Positions 1 to 5,997 of a stretch of DNA of 6,969 nt are shown here, piece after piece. The position numbers and the translations under genes were made by a program. Source of the stretch: an uncultured Clostridium sp. (GTDB lineage Bacteria; Bacillota; Clostridia; TANB77; CAG-508); contig USOM01000044.1 in assembly GCA_900556345.1 (NCBI GenBank), positions 1 to 6,969 on the forward strand, read 5' to 3'. Below the pieces are notes generated by a model, which saw only the letters and a program-made list of their open reading frames with translations, ran no database searches and was not told where the DNA came from. Numbering within the stretch: position 1 is the stretch's first letter; each line of letters opens with the position of its first letter.

Positions 1-1149
1 GCTATAAAGCAAGATAACCCAGAGCTTGTAACAGCCAAATCTAAAAATATTCCTATAATAGAAAGAGCTGATTTCCTAGGTGAACTTACAAGATGCTATA
101 AAGACACAATTACAATTTCTGGTACACACGGAAAAAGTACAACAACTTCAATGGTTTCACTTTGTTTCTTAGAAGCCCTAAAAGACCCTAGCATTCAAGT
201 TGGTGCTGATATTAAACAATTAAATGGAAATTATAAAGTTGGTAATAGTGAATATTTTATTATTGAAGCTTGTGAATATGTTGAAAGCTTTTTAAAATTT
301 AGCCCTAAATCTGAAATTATTTTAAATATTGATAATGACCATTTAGATTATTTTAAAAATTTTGAGAACATAAAAAAAGCTTTTGTAAAATATGTAAAAC
401 TTCTTCCAGATGATGGTTTACTTGTTGTTAATGGTGATGATAAAAATGCATTAAATTTAATAGAATACACAAATGCAACTTCTATAACCTACGGAATTTC
501 TAATAAAAATACTGACTTTTTTGCTGTAAACATTGTTTTTGACAATAATGGTTTCCCAGAATTTGATGTTTATGCAAAAGGCGAATTTTATGGAAGAATC
601 AAATTAAGTATTCCTGGTATGCATAATGTTCTAAATGCTTTGGCTTGTATTGCTTTATGTGATTATTATGGAATAAACTTAAATTCTATTCAAAAAGCTT
701 TACTTTCATTTACAGGTGCAAATAGAAGATTTGAATTTAAAGGAACTGTAAATGGAGCAAATATTTATGATGACTATGGTCACCATCCAACAGAAATTGT
801 AGCTACTGCTAAAGCTTTAATGAATAAAAAATATAATAAATCTTGGGTTGTTTTCCAACCTCATACTTATAGTAGAACTAAAAATCTTATGGATGATTTT
901 GCTAAAGCTTTATTAAATTTCGATAATATAATTATTTTAGATATTTATGCTGCTCGTGAAAAAAATACTTATGGTGTTACTTCTAAGGATTTAGCTGATA
1001 AAATATGCAGCCTTGGAAAAGATGCTTTATATATACCTGATTTTAATGATTGCGTAAAATATTTAAAAGAAAATATTCACGAAAATGATATTATTATAAC
1101 ACAAGGTGCAGGAACAGTTACAGAAATTGGTCCTATGCTATTGAAATAA
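1..1149 (+). CDS. murC: UDP-N-acetylmuramate--L-alanine ligase (MurC), 5'-truncated by window edge
   Basis: Cytoplasmic Mur ligase that adds L-alanine to UDP-N-acetylmuramate using ATP, the first peptide-stem step of peptidoglycan synthesis. The frame is open from base 1 and ends at TAA 1147-1149, giving 382 visible residues. MurC is usually about 450-470 aa, so roughly 70 N-terminal residues, including the UDP-binding Rossmann part, lie before the window. An ATG at 151 is internal: starting there would remove the ATP P-loop GTHGKST at visible residues 41-47. Other Mur-ligase landmarks, in order: EACEY (89-93), DNDHLDYF (111-118), PGMHNVLNALA (about 205-215), GANRRFE (239-245), DDYGHHPTE (257-265), FQPHTYSRT (285-293) and a C-terminal QGAGTVTEIG. 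DDYGHHPTE and HTYSRT point to MurC rather than MurD, MurE or MurF. There is no frameshift. It converges on the minus-strand locus and ends at a shared hairpin. Confidence 0.96.
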   Translation, partial: AIKQDNPELVTAKSKNIPIIERADFLGELTRCYKDTITISGTHGKSTTTSMVSLCFLEALKDPSIQVGADIKQLNGNYKVGNSEYFIIEACEYVESFLKFSPKSEIILNIDNDHLDYFKNFENIKKAFVKYVKLLPDDGLLVVNGDDKNALNLIEYTNATSITYGISNKNTDFFAVNIVFDNNGFPEFDVYAKGEFYGRIKLSIPGMHNVLNALACIALCDYYGINLNSIQKALLSFTGANRRFEFKGTVNGANIYDDYGHHPTEIVATAKALMNKKYNKSWVVFQPHTYSRTKNLMDDFAKALLNFDNIIILDIYAAREKNTYGVTSKDLADKICSLGKDALYIPDFNDCVKYLKENIHENDIIITQGAGTVTEIGPMLLK

Positions 1150-1150
1150 T

Positions 1151-1191
1151 AAAAATGTACCAAAAGGACCAGGTCCTAATGGTACATTTTT
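1151..1191. terminator. Bidirectional intrinsic terminator between murC and the convergent 645-aa gene
   Basis: The arms AAAAATGTACCA (1151-1162) and TGGTACATTTTT (1180-1191) are perfectly complementary over 12 bp. After a 2x2 AA/AA internal loop an inner stem AGGAC/GTCCT closes on a CAG loop. The A-run and T-run ends of the stem give a U-rich 3' edge in both directions. It begins one base after the murC stop and lies 3 bases from the stop of the minus-strand gene, so it probably serves both converging transcripts. No other terminator is visible for either gene here. Confidence 0.85.
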
Positions 1192-1194
1192 ATT

Positions 1195-3132
1195 TTATAA
1201 ATTAACAACATAATCTTCCAAGAAATAAATATTTCCATTAGAATTTCTGTATAATTCATAGTTAACATTATTAACATTATACGCACCCCAACGCTCTCTT
1301 CCAAGTGCCATAAGGTAAGCGGTTTTTACGTTCAAATCACTTAAACTCGCTATATATTTATACATATCTTTATCAGCAATGGTATCTCTAGAATAACTTC
1401 CCATTATACTTGTATAGCTACCATAGTCATTATGTGGATAATAATGTACATTTTTATCTTCTTCTCCTTCTGTTGTCGCCTCTTGAATTAGTTGTCTTTG
1501 CTCAAAGTCTACTTTCCAAACTCCAGCATAATATCCTAAATTATTCTTTTGTTTTAATGTTAGCTCTGTTCCTAAAGATTTATCGTTTACTTTACAATAT
1601 ATATCTTGTATATCTTGATCTGATGAATTTTTAGTTAAAAGATATATATCATTTTCATCTATATATTCCTTTGTTAATGTATTTGCAACTACAGAATATC
1701 CGTTATATTTCTTTGCTCCTAAACTCATTCCTTGTAAAAATGATATTGCACAAACATCATTTTCTATAGTTTCCCAATCTGTTTCCGATATTTTAGGCAT
1801 CAAAAATTGTTTATCTGATGAAAATGATGCAATCGCTGTTGATAGATTTGTTTCTACAACATATCTTATTACTGCTTTTCTATGTTGATTGAAATTTGAA
1901 TCTGCATTTTCGATATTGCTTGTTCCTCCAAAGATTTCTATGTTGCCATAATTTTGTAGTGATGTAGCATTATCATCTGCAGTCGCATTATATATAGTTG
2001 ACATATTTGCTTTTAAACCACTTAAATCATATTTATTATGTTCTGTTCCTGATTTATCTTTTCGTTTAGTTGTACTAGTAAATTCTCCTTTATTTAAAAC
2101 CCAACAAGAAAATTCATAAGCATCTTTATAATACTCATATGCACTTTTATTATGCTTTATAGCTTTATAATATTTTAAGAATTCAGTCTTTTCTGCTGTT
2201 GTATTAGATTCATCATATGTTTTTACCTGACTATAATTTCTTGTTCCATTTGAATCTATATAGAATATTCCTGTTCCTGCATCAAAAGTTTCTCCACATT
2301 TTTCAATAGTTCCTGTTTTACTTTTATCTGCTTTGGGATCTAAGTAATATTTTTTTCCATTTATTTTGGCATATGAATACAGATAATCATCAGTACTTCC
2401 GCCTACGTATTCTTTTAACTCTTCTGTTGTTCCTTCTTCAAAATCAACGCCCATATAATTATATTTATTTTGACCTCGATATTTATATATTCCCTTTCCA
2501 GCCTCTGCTTCCGCTTTAGTATCTGCTATACTATACAAATAACCATTGTCATAAACAAATTCTCCATTTACTTTTCCTTGTATAGTTATATAATTATCTA
2601 ATGTGTAAATTATGGAAAAATCGCTTTCTCCGCTTGCATTTGAATATTTATACCTAGCAGTATAGTAAACATATGGTTTTAATCCTTCTTCAGTATCACC
2701 ATTTACAGTATAAGATTTATCATAAGCATCTTCTCCTCTAGCATCTTTATCTGGGATTTCTGTTAAAGTATTAGTAAAAGGTGTATAAGTATAATACCCA
2801 TCATACATTGTAAATACAATCGCAGGTACATATTCTTTCATAACATCAGATTTATTTCCTAAGAAGTTGAAATTAGATGCTAAAGAATTATAAAAAGTTT
2901 TAGCTGCTGCTTCTATATCTTGTATCTTTTTATTAGTAACATCACCAAAAGCATTATTAACAGTATTTAATTGGTATGCTTTTATCGCATCATATGTAGA
3001 GTTTAAAAGCCTTGTATTATATACCAATTCTCTTTCTTCTGTTTCTATTTTATTACTTATATACTCAGATAAAACCATAGATATTGGCATTATTATTATT
3101 ATAAATATGATTGCTAATGATTGGAGTTTCAT
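1195..3132 (-). CDS. Large membrane-anchored surface protein, pilin-like N-terminus (645 aa)
   Basis: Function not recognised. The protein opens MKLQSLAIIFIIIIMPISMV, a 4-residue tail followed by one hydrophobic helix (about 5-22). A charged helical stretch rich in E, K, N and A follows (about 23-90), then a distinctive aromatic segment YVPAIVFTMYDGYYTYTP (101-118) and a long Tyr/Gly/Asn/Ser-rich region to the C-terminus. It has no LPXTG sorting motif, second membrane segment or recognised catalytic motif. The hydrophobic-then-amphipathic N-terminal helix is the plan of type IV pilin-like proteins, so a large minor subunit or tip adhesin is one inference; a simple membrane-tethered extracellular protein is the alternative. 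The start is the ATG at 3132, because AAAGGA lies 6 nt upstream; an in-frame ATG 14 codons earlier (3174) lacks a ribosome site and falls in an inverted repeat. It is separated from the previous gene by a terminator. Confidence 0.85.
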   Translation of the reverse strand: MKLQSLAIIFIIIIMPISMVLSEYISNKIETEERELVYNTRLLNSTYDAIKAYQLNTVNNAFGDVTNKKIQDIEAAAKTFYNSLASNFNFLGNKSDVMKEYVPAIVFTMYDGYYTYTPFTNTLTEIPDKDARGEDAYDKSYTVNGDTEEGLKPYVYYTARYKYSNASGESDFSIIYTLDNYITIQGKVNGEFVYDNGYLYSIADTKAEAEAGKGIYKYRGQNKYNYMGVDFEEGTTEELKEYVGGSTDDYLYSYAKINGKKYYLDPKADKSKTGTIEKCGETFDAGTGIFYIDSNGTRNYSQVKTYDESNTTAEKTEFLKYYKAIKHNKSAYEYYKDAYEFSCWVLNKGEFTSTTKRKDKSGTEHNKYDLSGLKANMSTIYNATADDNATSLQNYGNIEIFGGTSNIENADSNFNQHRKAVIRYVVETNLSTAIASFSSDKQFLMPKISETDWETIENDVCAISFLQGMSLGAKKYNGYSVVANTLTKEYIDENDIYLLTKNSSDQDIQDIYCKVNDKSLGTELTLKQKNNLGYYAGVWKVDFEQRQLIQEATTEGEEDKNVHYYPHNDYGSYTSIMGSYSRDTIADKDMYKYIASLSDLNVKTAYLMALGRERWGAYNVNNVNYELYRNSNGNIYFLEDYVVNL

Positions 3133-3138
3133 ATGTAT

Positions 3139-3149
3139 TCCTTTCCTTT
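3139..3149 (-). promoter_or_regulatory. Ribosome binding site deciding the start of the 645-aa gene
   Basis: The minus strand reads AAAGGAAAGGA with the last AAAGGA ending 6 nt before the ATG at 3132. The longer in-frame reading from 3174 has only A/T-rich sequence without a Shine-Dalgarno match upstream, and its extra residues would put polar sequence in front of the membrane helix. Confidence 0.75.
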
Positions 3150-3162
3150 GTCCAAAATTAAT

Positions 3163-3219
3163 GGGAACAAACATCTAACTTTTTATTTTATAAAAAACAA
3201 AAATTACATGTTTGTTCCC
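3163..3219 (-). repeat. Perfect 12-bp inverted repeat flanking the leader/promoter region of the 645-aa gene
   Basis: On the minus strand GGGAACAAACAT (3219-3208) is repeated in inverted form as ATGTTTGTTCCC (3174-3163), with a 33-bp A/T-only-like spacer. The spacer contains TATAAA (3192-3187), a -10-like hexamer without a convincing -35, and a small TTTTTAT/ATAAAAA hairpin (3196-3180). The arms therefore sit about where the -35 region and the early transcript would be. It could be an operator bound at two half-sites, or a long-range RNA stem in the leader. The arms are not a GAAC-N4-GTTC LexA box. Confidence 0.6.
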
Positions 3220-3241
3220 CCTTTTAATTGCATTTAAAATT

Positions 3242-3276
3242 AAACAAAAAGCTTGTAATAAAATAACCTACAAGCT
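3242..3276 (-). terminator. Intrinsic terminator after the 169-aa pilin-like gene
   Basis: On the minus strand AGCTTGTA (3276-3269) pairs over 8 bp with TACAAGCT (3257-3250) across an 11-nt loop, followed directly by TTTTTGTTTA. The hairpin starts 9 nt after the TAA stop at 3286. It should end transcripts coming from the promoter near 3863-3839 and from the upstream operon, which implies that the 645-aa gene has a promoter of its own. Confidence 0.85.
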
Positions 3277-3285
3277 ATTTTATTT

Positions 3286-3795
3286 TTAATTTGCTGTTGT
3301 TTTTGTTACTATTCCAGATTCTTGTGCAACTATATTGCCACTTGTATTTCCTGTAACTTTATACATAAAGTTTCTTAATTGTCCTGCTACTGTTGTATTT
3401 GTATTTTCAACATTAACAGATACTATATCTCCTTCATTTAATGATAATGGTAATTGTTCTAAAACTTGAGTTGTATACATTGTATAATATACATTTTGTC
3501 CTATTGTTGTTGTATCTCCACTACTCTTCTTTGCAGGATTTTGGTCTAATTTTTGTATTGTAATTTCTGCATCATATGAATTTCCTGTTGATGCAAGAGT
3601 TAATATGAAGTTATCATAATCATCTTGAGAAAGATATCCTGTTGTTCTTATTTTGTTTGTAAAATCTGTTGTTGCATTTTGAATTGATAATTGTGAAACA
3701 TCATCTGATTTATCTGCCATTGTCATAAGTGGAAAAACAAACATTAATATTGCTGCTAAAAATATTGCTATTATTGTTACTGCTGAATCTCCCAT
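3286..3795 (-). CDS. Pilin-like single-helix surface protein (169 aa), separately promoted
   Basis: No assigned function. It begins MGDSAVTIIAIFLAAILMFV, only four residues before a hydrophobic helix (about 5-24). An amphipathic segment follows (about 28-50), then FTNKIRTTGYLSQDDYDNF (45-63), a SYDAEITIQKLDQNP strand region (73-87), and a beta-rich end with GDIVSVNVENTNTTV (122-136) and NFMYKVTGN (142-150). The pattern resembles uncharacterised clostridial proteins I recall from secretion/pilus-like clusters, but I can name no domain. It lacks the MENAS opening of its neighbours though it shares their size and topology. The start at 3795 is chosen because AAGGAAGGA precedes it by 5 nt; a TTG at 3834 gives 13 extra residues but overlaps the promoter -10. 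Its own promoter and terminator suggest it may be made at a different level, for example as an abundant subunit (inference). Confidence 0.88.
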   Translation of the reverse strand: MGDSAVTIIAIFLAAILMFVFPLMTMADKSDDVSQLSIQNATTDFTNKIRTTGYLSQDDYDNFILTLASTGNSYDAEITIQKLDQNPAKKSSGDTTTIGQNVYYTMYTTQVLEQLPLSLNEGDIVSVNVENTNTTVAGQLRNFMYKVTGNTSGNIVAQESGIVTKTTAN

Positions 3796-3800
3796 AATTT

Positions 3801-3810
3801 TCCTTCCTTT
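3801..3810 (-). promoter_or_regulatory. Ribosome binding site deciding the start of the 169-aa gene
   Basis: AAAGGAAGGA on the minus strand ends 5 nt before the ATG at 3795. It sets this ATG as the start over the upstream TTG at 3834, which overlaps the second TATAAT of the promoter region and has no ribosome site. Confidence 0.75.
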
Positions 3811-3838
3811 CAAATCAATAATATTATTAAACAATTAT

Positions 3839-3868
3839 ATTATATCATTTTTTTGTTTATTTTGTAAA
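3839..3868 (-). promoter_or_regulatory. Sigma-A-type promoter for the 169-aa pilin-like gene
   Basis: The minus strand shows TTTACA (3868-3863, 5/6 match to TTGACA), an 18-bp A-rich spacer, and a perfect TATAAT (3844-3839) preceded by TG one base upstream (TGATATAAT), an extended -10. A second TATAAT overlaps at 3839-3834. Transcription would start near 3832, leaving a leader of about 37 nt before the ATG at 3795. It lies in the 106-nt gap after the 196-aa gene, where I see no convincing terminator, so some readthrough from upstream is also possible. Confidence 0.7.
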
Positions 3869-3901
3869 TAGTTTTTTTCTATTTTATGGATTCGAATTTG
3901 G

Positions 3902-4492
3902 TTATACTTCTACATAGGTTATAATTCTATATACTTCCTTATTTTCCGAAGTAACACCTTGAGCAGAAGCTTTTTGATATTCTCCTAGGTATTCATTAAA
4001 GTTTTTATCCTTAATTAATTCAAATAGCTTTCCTCCCTCTGTTGATTTCAGTACTTCATTTATGTTTTGGTTAGTATCTGAACCTATTGTTATCTTAATT
4101 AATTTATCTCCTGCTTTTATTATAGGCTGACCATCTTTGTTTTTCACTACAGAATCTACTGATGCAACCATTGTTTTTATATGAGAAGTATCAATTTGGT
4201 CTCTTATATCACTATTAAATTTTATATATATAACATAATCTTCTTTTATAGCTCTATACATTGATGCTATAAGTGCATCTGAACCAATTACTCTTGTTGA
4301 TGAACTTCTTTTACTTTCTATATAATTTATATATGTGTCTCCATTTCTTGCCATTCTTATTTCTTCATTTTCACCAACAATCCTGTTTACTTCGGCTCTT
4401 ACAGTTGTAAAAGAAGATATACAAACAGTAAGTGCTATTATAAATATTAACATTTGACCTGCCATTATTAAGGCATCTGACGCATTTTCCAT
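3902..4492 (-). CDS. MENAS-type pilin-like protein (196 aa)
   Basis: Unrecognised family with the locus-wide N-terminus: MENASDALIMAGQMLIFIIA, six residues followed by one hydrophobic helix (about 7-28). A charged helix follows (VRAEVNRIVGENEEIRMARN, 31-50), then DTYINYIESK (52-61) and VIGSDALIASMYRAI (68-82), which lines up with the (I/V)xGx(Q/D)V/L segment of the neighbouring proteins. The C-terminal half is longer than in the others, mixed charged and beta-like, and ends VYRIITYVEV. The lone Cys, C24, is in the membrane helix. There is no Sec-type cleavage site or sorting motif. The start at 4492 is set by AAAGGAG 8 nt upstream. It is 26 nt after the 151-aa gene upstream, consistent with one transcript. 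Best guess is a divergent minor subunit of the same filament-like structure (inference). Confidence 0.88.
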   Translation of the reverse strand: MENASDALIMAGQMLIFIIALTVCISSFTTVRAEVNRIVGENEEIRMARNGDTYINYIESKRSSSTRVIGSDALIASMYRAIKEDYVIYIKFNSDIRDQIDTSHIKTMVASVDSVVKNKDGQPIIKAGDKLIKITIGSDTNQNINEVLKSTEGGKLFELIKDKNFNEYLGEYQKASAQGVTSENKEVYRIITYVEV

Positions 4493-4518
4493 TTGAATAT
4501 CTCCTTTCTTTTATTATT

Positions 4519-4974
4519 TTAATTATTGCTAACTGTAATCTCATTAATTAAACCATTATCACCATATGTTGATGTAACAGTATAAAATTTTCCAGCTCCT
4601 GTTGCTACCTTTTTAGTTGCATTTGGACTACTGTTATTGTAGCCTAAATCAGAATCATCAGGAGAAATAGTATTATCTCCATTTGTTGATGGATATGAGA
4701 TTATTACCCCTTTTCCTAATTCATTTGAATTATGTGCAGAAGTATTTATTGATATAACCAACTGTATCAATGCATTTACCTGTGATCCACTAATACTATC
4801 TCCCATATATGGTGTCAACTTTGAATTAAAATTAGCAATTGCCTGTTCATCCATATTAGCGCTATCTTTAACTGATTTAGAAAAATTGTTAAAGATTAAT
4901 ACACCTAATGATACAATTAGTATTGCTACTAATATAGCACCCGCCATTATTAAAGCTTTTGACGCATTTTCCAT
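4519..4974 (-). CDS. MENAS-type pilin-like protein (151 aa), sister of the next upstream gene
   Basis: Opens MENASKALIMAGAILVAILI with a hydrophobic helix at about 7-28, then a polar helical linker, FNSKLTPYMG (49-58) and ISGSQVNALIQLV (61-73). The C-terminal half is rich in Ser, Asn, Gly and Thr and ends with two predicted strands, FYTVTS (130-135) and INEITV (143-148). Length and all these landmarks match the 151-aa protein coded at 4995-5450, with only small shifts, so the two are clearly paralogues from a duplication. No Cys, no sorting motif and no catalytic signature are visible. The start is fixed by GAGGTG shortly before the ATG at 4974. The gap from the upstream sister is 20 nt, so the two are probably co-transcribed. 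A pilin-like structural subunit exposed outside the membrane is the favoured inference. Confidence 0.9.
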   Translation of the reverse strand: MENASKALIMAGAILVAILIVSLGVLIFNNFSKSVKDSANMDEQAIANFNSKLTPYMGDSISGSQVNALIQLVISINTSAHNSNELGKGVIISYPSTNGDNTISPDDSDLGYNNSSPNATKKVATGAGKFYTVTSTYGDNGLINEITVSNN

Positions 4975-4994
4975 AGTTTCACCTCAAATTAATC

Positions 4995-5450
4995 TTAGTT
5001 TGCTTTTACAGTTATTTCTTGAATTGTAGAACCATTATATTTTGAAGCTGTAACAGTATAAGTTTGGCTGCTTGGTAATTTTGTAATATTTGTTGATTTT
5101 ACATCAGCATCTGCTGTATTAGCACCAGACACTCCATATGTTGCTGTTGCAACACCTTTGTTTTGATCAGCAGTAATAGTTACCTTTATATATCTTTTTG
5201 TTCCATTTGTTTTTTCAGATTGATTACTTGTTTGTACACTTTCACATAAAGTATAAACCTGATTAGCTGTAATATTTGTTCCTAAATATGGTGTAAATTT
5301 TCCATTGAATGTTTGAGTTTCTGTTTCACTCATATCTGCTGAGTTAATTGTTGAACTTGCATTTCTGTAAACAATTATTCCCATTGAAATTAATAAAATT
5401 GATAATAGTATAGCTCCTGCTATAATTAGTGCTTTTGAAGCGTTTTCCAT
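4995..5450 (-). CDS. MENAS-type pilin-like protein (151 aa), sister of the next downstream gene
   Basis: Opens MENASKALIIAGAILLSILL with a hydrophobic helix at about 7-28. It continues with a short polar linker, FNGKFTPYLG (48-57) and ITANQVYTLCESVQ (60-73), then a Thr/Ala/Ser/Asn-rich beta-like half with RYIKVTITA (86-94), QTYTVTAS (129-136) and IQEITVKAN (143-151). The ending matches the downstream sister almost residue for residue in pattern. It has one Cys (C69) and no sorting motif or enzyme signature. The start is set by a very strong AAAGGAGG about 8 nt before the ATG at 5450, the best ribosome site in the window, hinting at high translation. It follows a 96-nt gap holding a hairpin, so it may head a sub-transcript. 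Probable structural subunit (inference). Confidence 0.9.
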   Translation of the reverse strand: MENASKALIIAGAILLSILLISMGIIVYRNASSTINSADMSETETQTFNGKFTPYLGTNITANQVYTLCESVQTSNQSEKTNGTKRYIKVTITADQNKGVATATYGVSGANTADADVKSTNITKLPSSQTYTVTASKYNGSTIQEITVKAN

Positions 5451-5497
5451 AATAAATTCCTCCTTTAAAATATATAATTTAATTTTCTATTTGATAT

Positions 5498-5534
5498 AGA
5501 TAGATGTAACATTATGGAAGCATTACATCTGTCT
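5498..5534 (-). other. Hairpin in the 96-nt gap before the 151-aa pair
   Basis: On the minus strand AGACAGATGTAA (5534-5523) pairs with TTACATCTATCT (5509-5498): 8 bp, one C/A mismatch, then 3 bp, around a 13-nt loop. No T-run follows in the minus direction, so it is not a normal intrinsic terminator. It could be an RNA-processing or stability element separating upstream and downstream parts of the operon transcript, or a weak terminator. The rest of this gap (5451-5546) is AT-rich with the ribosome site at its end; I found no convincing promoter pair in it. Confidence 0.45.
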
Positions 5535-5546
5535 AATATTAATAAC

Positions 5547-5978
5547 TTAACTTGTCTTTTGTTCAAATATCATAAAACTTACTCTTCCGTTTTTATTATA
5601 ATCTATTTTTGTACATTCGAAAGAAATATCTCCATAATATTGAATAAAAGTTGGCATTCCTCCGTTATACAGAGTTTCCATTTTATATGTTGTATCATTA
5701 TCTGAAATTTTAATTTCTATAATCACGGAATTAATATCATTTTGTATATAGAAGCCCTTTTCATCTTTTGATACCTTGTTTTTTTCATTATTGTCTACGG
5801 CTCTATTTACCGCAGTTGTTAAATCTCTTCCCGAAACTTCTTTGTTTAAATATGTTTCATATTCAAGATTTTCTTCATTTATTTGTCTTTTTTTATCTCT
5901 ATAATTTAAATACTTATTTCCAAATATTGATAATATAACAATAACAATACATACTATAATTATAATCGTTTTTTTCAT
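5547..5978 (-). CDS. Small single-pass membrane protein in the pilin-like operon (143 aa)
   Basis: No recognised function. It begins MKKTIIIIVCIVIVILSIFG, an ordinary short basic tail plus a membrane helix (about 4-20), unlike the MENAS neighbours. A highly charged helix follows (about 21-46), then EVSGRDLTTAVNRAVDNNEKN (47-67). This segment resembles the ISGSQVNALIQLV segment of the pilin-like proteins. The C-terminal domain is beta-like: INSVIIEIKIS (82-92), TTYKMETLYNGGMPTFIQYYG (96-116) and GRVSFMIFEQ (131-140). Residues after the helix are probably outside the membrane. The start at 5978 follows AGAGGA by 9 nt; an ATG at 5987 touches that ribosome site and a TTG at 6011 overlaps the upstream gene. 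It sits 19 nt after the upstream pilin-like gene, so the two are co-transcribed. It may be an accessory or minor component of the same assembly (inference). Confidence 0.85.
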   Translation of the reverse strand: MKKTIIIIVCIVIVILSIFGNKYLNYRDKKRQINEENLEYETYLNKEVSGRDLTTAVNRAVDNNEKNKVSKDEKGFYIQNDINSVIIEIKISDNDTTYKMETLYNGGMPTFIQYYGDISFECTKIDYNKNGRVSFMIFEQKTS

Positions 5979-5987
5979 ATCTATCAT

Positions 5988-5993
5988 TCCTCT
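5988..5993 (-). promoter_or_regulatory. Ribosome binding site deciding the start of the 143-aa gene
   Basis: AGAGGA on the minus strand lies 9 nt before the ATG at 5978. The in-frame ATG at 5987 directly abuts it with no spacing and so is unlikely to be used, and the TTG at 6011 would begin inside the preceding gene. Confidence 0.65.
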
Positions 5994-5997
5994 AAGC

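Noticed and set aside
151..1149. Full gene starting at ATG 151
   Set aside because: The frame is open back to base 1 and the upstream codons encode the MurC P-loop GTHGKST, so this ATG is internal.
1410..1634. Plus-strand open frame of 74 codons with hydrophobic residues
   Set aside because: It lies wholly inside the 645-aa minus-strand gene, has no ribosome site and reads as low-complexity Leu/Tyr sequence typical of an antisense frame.
3163..3219. LexA (SOS) operator from the GAAC/GTTC words
   Set aside because: The two words are in separate arms about 45 bp apart and neither is part of a GAAC-N4-GTTC palindrome.
3866..3885. Terminator from the AAATAG/CTATTT inverted repeat after the 196-aa gene
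   Set aside because: The stem is only 6 bp, all but one pair A/T, with no T-run after it, and it overlaps the promoter -35 region.
3902..5450. Recent repeat or gene-conversion block among the MENAS genes
   Set aside because: Third codon positions differ throughout the shared N-termini, so this is old paralogy with protein-level constraint, not a recent DNA repeat.
5514..5705. Plus-strand open frame of 63 codons starting in the 5451-5546 gap
   Set aside because: Most of it is antisense to the 143-aa gene, no ribosome site precedes the ATG, and the product has no pattern beyond AT-rich hydrophobic residues.
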